A program made the position numbers and the translations under genes. Positions 55,480 through 64,000 of a stretch of 64,000 bases of DNA are shown here, piece by piece. The notes under the pieces were generated by a model that was not told where the DNA came from, searched no databases, and worked only from the letters and a program-made list of their open reading frames with translations. How positions within the stretch are numbered: the first letter of the stretch is position 1; every line of letters begins with the position of its first letter. Source of the stretch: Rhodamnia argentea (Eukaryota; Streptophyta; Magnoliopsida; Myrtales; Myrtaceae); assembly GCF_020921035.1 (NCBI RefSeq), contig NC_063153.1, positions 10,788,001 to 10,852,000 on the forward strand. The letters are read 5' to 3'.

Positions 55480-56180
55480 TTGGGCTTCTTAAATGGTTTA
55501 AGTCCACCTGACAATGAAAGAGTAAGGGCTTCTTACTGGGTTGTCTTAAGTGAGTTGTAAATGGGTTTATAATGGACCCATTTATAACCCACTTATTTTA
55601 GTCTATTTATTTTGGAGATCCATTATATTAGCTTGCTAAGTATGTTATAACCCAAGTAAATGCTTATGGGGGTATTAAATGGGTTTTGGACCCATCTAGG
55701 AAAACTCATGCTCTAATCTGAAATGAGAGTACTAAGCGAGCGAACGCAAGATGAAGTGACGGCGAGAGAGAATGAAGAAAAAGAGATAATATAGGTTGTG
55801 TCTAATATGTTGTAAACTCATTTACGACCTATATAGCATCCATATTATACTTAAAACTCATTTATAACCCACATATTGAATGTAATTAACATATATAACA
55901 ACTCAATCCATGACACATGGGTTAAGACGTGGGTTTAACACTCATTTCGACAGCTCTAAATTCTCTTATTCGGGCCGGAAAGTACTTGATTCGAGCAGCT
56001 CGCGTGATTGCATTAACTTATAATCTTAGAAATATAAATAAGTCCATGAAATAGTATAAGCTTGATTCAACCTAAACCGAGTGTCGAGTTTTGAATCTAC
56101 AGGTCCAAATCGAAGCTCACGTGTTGAACGAGTTAACTCGGCTCGGACTCGAACGCACGACTCGACTCGACTCAACTCGA
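55480..56180. repeat. Repeat remnants, families F and E
   Basis: 55540-55900 carries many TGGGTTTATAA/TTATAACCCA phrases in both orientations (family F type). 55985-56180 carries GACTCGACTCGACTC and GAGTTAACTCGGCTCGGACTCG phrases (family E type). No frame of interest. Confidence 0.5.
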
Positions 56181-57234
56181 CCACACCTTTAATTTTTTGT
56201 TTTTTTTTTTTAGAGTTTTGGTCCAATGTGACAGAACCCGAAGAGGGGAATTTCTTGTTTTCCGTTTTCCAAGAAAATGCGAGCCACGTTTCTTTTCATA
56301 GCTGCATCTATAAAATGATTTGTGCGGTTGGTACTCTAAGCTTGTAAGCTCGTAAAAAAGGTTGAAAGCATATAAACCTACTCAAACGCTTCTCACCCTC
56401 TCTCTTTTATAACGACATTCAAAGCAGGGGTAGAGAAACGAGCCGTGGTGGGGGGGACAACACTTAACAATTTCAAAGATTCAATAAGAGAAGCAAGAAG
56501 GCATAAGGCCGACAAAGTATGACGGAAGTTCCAAGATCTCTTTTTGGCGTTTTAATCTTTTCATCCTTCTCAAACCATGAAAAAAGAAAAAACCCACACT
56601 CGAACCGAAAGGCCCCGGACAGCAAAAATGTACATGCAACCCATACCCCTTTGTCGAGATGTCCCGATACAGCTTATTTCCGCGCCGCGCGAAAACTTTA
56701 AAGGTCTTTCGCGACGTATTGATCGATCAAAGATTTGTTTTCTCTCTTTTCTTTCGCGACCCGACGAGAGCCGGTCCCCTGAGAATCGGATCCTCGGGGA
56801 ACATTGCCGGCACGTTTTGCACGCTCGGCGTGCGTAACTCCGTGCTTCTTTTGATTCCTGAATCCGCTGCACCGCCTTCTTTTCCTTTGTTGTAGGTTCG
56901 ATACATGAGCGAATTGCGAGGAACGGCGGATGGAGCTTGTTTATCATGGCGCGGTCGACTTACCATTATCAGCAAAGAAAGTGGGGGACGCCATGTCTAA
57001 TCAAAGCTATAATTTGCAATTTCTCGGCTTGAATCGACGCTACTACTACGGGTCCTGTAAGCTCGGAGAGCGACACCTAATCTGTAATCGCATTATTTTT
57101 CCCGGGATCAATTTCCACCACTACATCGGATGGATGGCAGCGTGTTTGGTCCCATCATCTTCCTCCCACAACCTTCCTTCTCAAGAAAGCAGAAACTCAA
57201 CGGGAGAGAAGAAGAAGAATAGAGGGATATTCGA
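56181..57234. other. Intergenic, no gene recognised
   Basis: Overlapping frames on both strands at 56519-56975 (up to 125 codons) show no family signature; a moderately GC-rich patch lies at 56600-56900. Confidence 0.4.
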
Positions 57235-57435
57235 AATATTGACCTAACGCGTAATGTAATCTGTGAACTTTTAATTTGTCCAATATGATCTCTGGACTTT
57301 CGATGCATATTCAATTTAGTTCTTAAATTGTATGAAAATGTTCAATATCGTTTCCGAACTTCGATTGAAAGTTCATGAATCACATTATACGTTGTGTCAA
57401 AATTCAGAGACTATTTGGGTCGTTTTCTTAAGAAT
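57235..57435. mobile_element. Short foldback element, family C
   Basis: Left half TAATGTAATCTGTGAACTTTTAATTTGTCCAATATG is mirrored, inverted, by ...GTTCATGAATCACATTATACG. Same phrases as the 48003 element. Confidence 0.65.
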
Positions 57436-58664
57436 CAATTCAAGCAAACAGTAGCCACCAGTCCAATCGCGCGAGCATCGCACGTTTGTGCGGGCGGTGG
57501 TTAGGCGACAACATCCAAAGTTGCTGTCGACTCTCTCGGGCACCATCATCTTGGATAAGGAAGCGCGATTTTTCCTTGGAGCGACCCACCCTCTGCTCCC
57601 GTCCCCTTTCATGGGCACTCCGAAACGCCTTGTCGTTTTTCGGCGGCATTATCTTTTCCTACCTATTGCAATTCCTTTTTGCTTCGTCCCATTTCCTCAA
57701 AAAAGACCACTCATAAAATAATTTCTCAAAGAGATTTAATTTGAACACGAGATTTACAGGGTGGTCCCAATCAAAAAACGAGCAGGGTTATTGTCGAAAA
57801 GAATCTCAAATTGATACACGCGCATAATATTAATTTAAAATTAATTTTTGCATTACGAAAATTATCTTGACTCGTGCGCCGTGCCACATTATCCACAAAA
57901 AAATCCCAAATCCCATGCAAATCTCAAGGCAAAATTAAGATAGATGTAGCACGAATCTAATGGCTCTAAAAATTAGTTTAGAAATGTTAGGGTCGGGCAC
58001 ACAATCACAACAAAGTAAATCGTAAAAAAGAAAAAACGAAAAAATCGAGATACAATATTTTATTTTGATTCACCCTTAAATTACGATTACATCCAGTTAT
58101 AATTAGTGGGACCCACGTGCCTTCCTATCGATAGAGAATATGAATCACATCTTAATGAATGCTACATGAGTGCATCGATATCAGTTTTTTTTTTTTTTCT
58201 TTTTGTGGTGTCGAAGCTATGTACAGTTACTTATTGATCGATTGATCTTGTTGGGGGACCCTTTTTTTTTTATTGTTTTTCTCCTTAGGAAATTTTGTGG
58301 TTACCCATTTGTTGGAATTTCCCCACTCATCTTTCCTTTTCCATGTTGTTATCCATTGAAGCAAAAGCACCTTCAACTACCACGTGGGACATTGGCATGT
58401 GGATAGAATCAAGAACACAACCTCTCAAAAAAAAAAAAAAAAGGTCGCATTATCTCGAGTGGGGTTCTCAAGTTTTGCTATCCTCAGATCTCAATTTTAT
58501 CTAAATCTCGATTGCATGTCATGATCAGATAGAGACAGAGAGTCCCAAAGATCGATTTTGACTTGGAAGCTAACGATAGATTTGAGGGACAGATGTTGCA
58601 CGTGGGGCCGATCGATAGATGTCATGTGGGCTCCACTCATCATTTTGTCCATTGTGGCTCCAAT
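57436..58664. other. Intergenic, no gene recognised
   Basis: Small frames near 57440-57720 have no family match. Poly-T at about 58184-58198 and poly-A at about 58427-58441. Confidence 0.4.
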
Positions 58665-59065
58665 AGAGATGTTAAAATTGACCTAAAGCTCACATTTGAT
58701 CCATATTTCTTGATTGTGAATCATAAATGAGTTCTTTTAATTTTTAAAAGTAAGTCATAAGCATGTTATTTAGAAATTTAATGGATTCTAAATGAGTTTT
58801 AAATAGGTCATCAACGGGTTAGCTAAGAAAATTATAGAAAAAACTTTAGCAATATATATCTTCAAAAATGTATCAAAAATAATATTCTCTAAATTGAATT
58901 TTAATATTGAAGTATTTTAACAATACATGTCTGATCGGATATGGCTTGAGTTGAGTATAAGCCACTTGATTTGTATAGCCTGAAAATGAGTTAAAACGGT
59001 TTAAATAAGTCGGATCATATTCGATTTGACCCGACTTGACCCACCCTTTGGACACCTCTAGACTT
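58665..59065. mobile_element. Dispersed repeat, family F
   Basis: Left end AATAGAGATGTTAAAATTGACC and right end ...TGACCCACCCTTTGGACACCTCTA are loosely inverted. The interior shares GAATTTTAATATTGAAGTATTTTAACAATA with 43087-43375. Confidence 0.6.
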
Positions 59066-61617
59066 GGATTTTATGTTCATGTTGTAAAAAAAAGATTGGT
59101 GGCGGTGAGAGTTCTTACTTTTTCTTTTGGCTATCTCCAGGACTGCGAGAGAGGTGGTTGTTTGCACCTTGGAGGAGGGGGCCAGGTATCTGAATTTCCT
59201 GAACTAGACCACCATCAATGAGGTGGGGATGGAAGATGGAGTGTCTGGTTTGCCTTTGCGAATTGCAATGTCTTGTGTCTTGAATGGACCTTAGCTGCCG
59301 AATTGATTTGACTGAGCGAGATGGGATAGGATTAAGATGGGACGATGTACCTTTCGAATCGAAATGTCGGGGATATTAAATTTAAGATGTGAAAAACAAG
59401 ATTACTAAGCGATTAGCTGTAAGTAAATAAAGTAAGTGGGTTGTGTTCCAATTTAGAAAACCAACTAGTCCGAGGCATCATTTTTGCGAGCTGATTTTGA
59501 GCAAATGAAATCTAGACTCGGTAGCTTTGTATTTCTAGAGTACTCTTTATAGAATCAAAACACACTAGTGAATACCAACCGAATGAAACATAGGCGTTAT
59601 GTTACGATATCTTGGGAAATATAATAAGAGTTACTCCGGCACGCAATATTTGCTCAAGTTAGTATTGTGACCGGAACATACGTCTTGAAAGAGAACAATG
59701 TCGGCGCTTTGGAAGAGATAGTGATTTCTAGAAGCATTTCCTATCGAGTCATTCAATTTCAAAACTAATTACCTATCTTCGATGAAATCGAGAGCGGGAG
59801 AGATGAACCTCACTAGCATGTGAAAATTGACCGGAACACCACATGATGCAAATGCACGAAAGAAATGTTGCTATGTAAATTCAATGCAAACCTCTCCATG
59901 AGGCGGGGTTGCGCGGCTTCTAAGTGCCATCGTTCATAAAGTTGGCCATTTTGGAACCGGCGTGCAGTGCTCTACTGGTCGACAACATGGTCTATCATAC
60001 GTATTTCAAGTGGACTCCATGGATGGTCGTGCTTTTCGATTTGTATTGCCAATTTAGGGAGAACGAAAAAACAAGAAGATGCAACATGGGCGTTGACTGT
60101 CGGAAAAATGGGAACTGTTGCACGTTGTAGTTTGTGCCTTGGACGGAAGAACTGTTCAGGTGAAGAGGCTAATTGAAGAACTTGGGTTCTTGCTAGTAGT
60201 CCAAGAAGATTGGGCCTTCTCTGCTAAAGAAGTTGTTCAAGCCCATGTAGCATAGAAGATGTCATGTTTCCAACATGGTTTTTTTTTTTTTTTGAGAGGT
60301 TGTCCTCCTGCAACTTTCAATATAAGCAATGAAAGATCTCTATCATCCACAAAATAAAGGGATAGAAAATGTATATAATGAAAGTGGTTTTCACTTACTC
60401 TCTCTCTCTATATATATATATATATTCTCGTGGTGAGATATATTCGGGTCTAGTTTATGTGAAAGTTTCCCCTTCTTTCCTTTTTTATTTTTTGGAGAAA
60501 AGAATTGAGTGTACATAAGCTGATGGCGGTGGCGCAATATGAAGAGAAGTAATGCCACGTACAACCATCTCCCGCTTCTCCATAAGCTTAGCTTTGTCGG
60601 CGAATGGAGAGGATCGAGGTCGGCGAATGCAAAGGATCGAGGTGAGTGAAGAATGCAATCCAGTTCCAAAACTAGTTTTGGATGGAGAGACATGTATTTC
60701 TCCAAAATGAATTTGTGTTTTTCCTCCTTTCTCATTTTTTCAGATTTTCGTATTTTTCTAGATTTGTGCTTTTTCGAGATTTTGACAACATCCTTTTCTG
60801 TTATAATTACCACGTAAAATGTCACGTTAGCATCTTCTACCCTTAAGGAAGGACCAACTCGAACATAATAAATAATTTAGGGATCCGAATTACACAAAAA
60901 AAATATCAAGAGATCTGATTAAATATTTCGCAACAGGTTAAGAACTCCCAATACCATAGCTCTTTTCCCTTTTCCTTGGCATATGATAAAGGCTCGTCAA
61001 TCAAACTCATACCGGTGCAGTGCATAGCACGGCGTCATCGCTAACTATTTCGGGCATTATTCTAAAGCTTTGAAGCATTCTACTTGTGACCCCTACTGGA
61101 TTTACGTAAGGACGACACTTTGGATTCAAGTAATTCTTGCACACCGAAACGATAGAAAAGCTGCCTATAACATCCTTATTGGTGACAGAGCAGCAGCTTC
61201 ACATTTTCTGTGCTCAATACAACTAAACCAAATTATGACAAGCAAACAAAAACGAATATCAACAAGAAACCCGAGACTCAAACTAGTCCTCAAATTGCTC
61301 CTTTACAATCCCGAGTTAGGACAACACCTGTGGATGTTTTCTTTCGCGATCTTCTTACCAATGCCGCGCTCCGAATTTGTTGTAACGGGTTCACTACCTT
61401 CTGCCACACGGTTTCATAAGCACATGTTGATTAACAGTCTCCCTAGAAGAAAGATGCAAGAACGTTCGAGGAAACTTGAACTTTACCTCGATTTAGCTTA
61501 TCACGAACTTGATGTTTGAGGCTCGGTCTTGGCCGAGCTTGAACCCTTGTCCATCTTTGACCTCAAACTTGTGCCCATTTTGGCGGTGCCCCTTCCTAAA
61601 CTCACGGTTGCGCAATT
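59066..61617. other. Intergenic, no gene recognised
   Basis: Small frames only (for example 59924-60130). A CT/TA microsatellite lies at 60398-60425. 61070-61519 has an open frame that I take to be antisense noise. Confidence 0.4.
60398..60425. repeat. (CT)n(TA)n microsatellite
   Basis: About five CT repeats followed directly by about eight TA repeats. Confidence 0.95.
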
Positions 61618-62956
61618 TCATGAAGTTGAAGCTCTGGCCCTTTCTGTGCTCAAAGTCGAGCCGCTTCGTGAACTTGACGCTATGCCCCTTCCCGAACTTG
61701 AACTTGCCCCCACATTTGTTGTGCCCCTTCTTGAACTTGAACCTCTACCCCTTCCTAAACTCAACATCACGTCCCTTCTTGCTGTACTCAAAGTTGCGCC
61801 CTTTCCCGAAATTGAACCTCTGCCTCTTCCCGAACTCAATGTCGTGCTGCTTCGCGAAATTGAAGATATGCTCCTTCCCGAATTTGATGCCTTGCCCTTT
61901 CCTGAAGTGGAAGCTGAATCCCTACCCGGCCTCGAACCTTTCTTGTTTCTTGAACTTGAAGCTATACCCCTTCCTCTGCCTCTTTCTGCGGGATCCCTTC
62001 CTGGGTTGGAAGCACGTCCGGTCCCACTGTCTCGGCCTGTTTTTGGAGGTATTCGGTCTGTCTCCACGGTTCTATCTCTCTTCACCTGGACCACGTTGAA
62101 ATTCCTCATTAGTTTCGAGGACCGCAAATATCCAATACTTAGAGAAGAAAGGTTCCCTTCATCCTCAACTTCGGTTGTAGCTTTGCGAGAGCTCTCCCGA
62201 TGTTCAATTCCTTCGCACCTCGGGGAACTCGACCAAACAACATCAATTTCGTCGGCGGGTTCCCCACTCTCATCCCGCTCCTCCTTTCTATTTTCCATAT
62301 TTGTTGCTTTCCCTTTGTGGACATTTGCCGGAGTGCCAAATCCTTCCGTCCCTCATTTGCCTCCAATTTCCTGTGGCCTTAAAACCTTTAGCATTGCTCG
62401 GCTCTGACCGGAAATCATCGATGGAGGAGGTGCCATCGGCTTCTCTTTCGCCCACGATGCGAGAATCCGAGTCTTCGTCGGGACTTGGAACGTCCCGCTC
62501 GGCTCCATGCTCGTCGGAATACGGACCGGTCGTTATTGCCCATTCCTCCCTTAACATCTCGAGGTACAATTGAATTGATCCTCTTTTAGATGCCTCTTGC
62601 ACCATCTCCTTCACTTGCTCATCACTCTTGATCTCTATGAACGGGGGGTAGAACCGGTCCCTGTACCCGTACCCGTGCCCGTGCCTGCACCCGTACCACA
62701 TGCTCTCGAAATGAAAGCCGAAACCTTTAACATCAGCAATCAATCCTTCATAGGTCACGCTATCAGCAATGACATTTTCCTTTTTCCCCATTATTGTACC
62801 TGTAATGGGCCACCGAACAGGGGGCATCTTTGATACAAGGAGGAATCTGATTGTGAAGGGACACTCCAACCGCGGTGTAACAAGTTCAATGTGAGAGCCA
62901 AACAACATATATATTGAACCTTTCTGCTTATATATCCGAAATCCAATGGGACACAT
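61618..62956 (-). pseudogene. PB1-domain transposase-like gene with S/R/G-rich tail, frame-broken
   Basis: Minus-strand frame 62956-62288 has a PB1-like stretch resembling the N-terminal region of plant Mutator-type transposase-related proteins: an ITGTIMGKKENVIAD, MWYG..YRDRFYPPFIEIKSDEQVKEM and SIQLYLE order. An acidic segment (ERDVPSPDEDSDS) follows. The frame stops near 62288, and a second minus-strand frame (62298-61618) continues in another phase with about 100 residues of repeated SGRGRAS/SGKGKAS. A single shift or an unseen short intron would join them; I call it a pseudogene, with an intact spliced gene as the alternative. No catalytic DDE domain is seen, so it could not transpose itself. 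The antisense strand is also open over the repeat. Confidence 0.5.
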
Positions 62957-63414
62957 ACATTACACCATTCATTAGTTAGAGACTGATTTAGGATTAAATA
63001 CTAAGATGTCCAACTTAATATCACAATACTTATCAGATTTTTCTCATATTAACTGATTTTGAACTTGTAATATGTAGATGATGTAAATCCAAATTAAACA
63101 CCAAATAAGTTAGATAACTATCTGGAGTAGTATATCCTCACATGTTCCCCTCATTTAAGGGAAAAAAAAACTAGTATTGGAACATCGGTATAAATGAAAC
63201 TATCCGGCAGCGGGCTTCTTCTACTCTTGATTTGAGGATAGCGTATATGAATGGAAACACTCGTTAATTTTTGAATCATTATTTTGTTTTTCTATAAAGC
63301 CACATTCACTAGACAATCCTTTGGAAAGAAGACATAAATGCATTAACGGAGTAGAAACTGCGGTGCAGCCAAAATGAGGATATTTATGGGGCTAAAGAAA
63401 GGAGGATATTTGGC

Positions 63415-64000
63415 CTAAGAAGAAGGAATCAAACGTAAGTCTACCGCACATTGATGAAGAAGAGGTTTCACCTTGTTCAGTAGAATCACCATTCCGTAAC
63501 GCTTCAAATGCATCATCCCAACGAAATCTGGGACAAAGGCTCCACATGCCCTTATTAAGACTTTGCAATCATCTGGTATTTTTGTGCAAGATGCATCAAT
63601 CAACCTTCTCAATGACGCGCAACCGGTGACCTCCAAGGATTTCAAAGAGACTAGCTCGTTTAGGCCCTGGACATCAGTAAGTACCTCGTAGCGACCGATT
63701 TCCAATCTCTGCAGGTTCTTCAAGTATGATAGCCCGCTTATTCCTGTCCGAGATTCGCACTCACCAACGCTCGGATATTCCAATGATCTCGGAAGACCCA
63801 AAACTTGTATCTCGTTTAGCTCATCACGATCTGACACACTCACTTGCCGTAGCTTCTTTAGTTCCGAAGAAATGGATAATCTTCGAAGTGAACCGCACCG
63901 AACTGTGAATTCCTCCAGCCACGGAAGTCCCATGAGTGCTATCTCTTCCATGTTAAACCCATAGAACTCTAAAGTCGACAAATTTCTCAAACCCCAGTGG
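63415..64000 (-). CDS. LRR C-terminus of a disease-resistance-like protein (partial, runs off the window)
   Basis: The frame is open from the window edge to the stop at 63417-63415, about 194 residues, and must continue beyond 64000. It shows irregular plant LRRs: LRNLSTLEFYGFNMEEI, LPWLEEFTVRCGSLRRL, LKKLRQVSVSDRDEL, LKNLQRLEIGRYEVL, LVSLKSLEVTGCASLRRL. These match the C-terminal LRR exons of TIR-NBS-LRR proteins, which sense pathogen effectors. The NB-ARC and TIR parts would be upstream, outside the window, so the class is inference. The stretch after residue about 140 (CGAFVPDFVGMMHLKRYG) is the C-terminal, non-LRR end. It could be a pseudogene fragment. Confidence 0.7.
   Translation of the reverse strand, partial: HWGLRNLSTLEFYGFNMEEIALMGLPWLEEFTVRCGSLRRLSISSELKKLRQVSVSDRDELNEIQVLGLPRSLEYPSVGECESRTGISGLSYLKNLQRLEIGRYEVLTDVQGLNELVSLKSLEVTGCASLRRLIDASCTKIPDDCKVLIRACGAFVPDFVGMMHLKRYGMVILLNKVKPLLHQCAVDLRLIPSS

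Noticed and set aside
56570-56947. Minus-strand frame of 125 codons
   Set aside because: Overlapping frames are open on both strands and the composition is basic and low complexity.

Overview
This is nuclear DNA from a flowering plant, almost certainly a eudicot. Genes are split by GT-AG introns. The intergenic DNA is AT-rich and full of short foldback elements, microsatellites and a decayed LINE. The many small inverted-repeat elements and the protein sequences look like a woody rosid, possibly Myrtaceae, but that family-level guess is inference and was not tested.

Layout. 71-6233 (+) organellar-type tryptophanyl-tRNA synthetase in 14 exons; 8786-10734 (+) Aux/IAA auxin-response repressor; 15960-19128 (+) LRR receptor kinase of subfamily XI; 20169-25200 (+) ATP-dependent 6-phosphofructokinase in 13 exons; 26318-28758 (-) Aurora mitotic kinase in 9 exons; about 30428-33039 (-) an uncharacterised single-pass membrane protein whose 5' end I could not resolve; 48964-50599 (+) RR-type tandem CCCH zinc-finger protein; 63415 to the window end (-) the C-terminal LRR part of a disease-resistance-like protein. 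For the six known-family genes inside the window I placed the splice sites by hand, and the reading frame closes across every exon.

From about 34 kb to 63 kb, apart from the zinc-finger gene, the DNA is repeat-dominated. It holds a degenerate tandem array (37.2-39.8 kb) with foldback elements nested in it, at least five foldback families, a GC-rich promoter-like island at 43.4-43.9 kb with no recognisable gene, a minus-strand LINE remnant (52.4-55.1 kb), and a PB1-domain transposase-like pseudogene with a Ser/Arg/Gly-rich repeat tail (61.6-63.0 kb).

The genes do not form a pathway; each has its own job (organellar translation, auxin transcription, peptide signalling, glycolysis, mitosis, mRNA regulation). 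What links them is position: recalled Arabidopsis gene numbers put their relatives close together in several duplicated segments, so the window looks like a fairly intact ancestral gene block. I saw no CRISPR array, tRNA or rRNA gene, and nothing I would call a wholly new system. The least explained items are the membrane-protein gene, the orphan promoter-like island and the nested tandem array.
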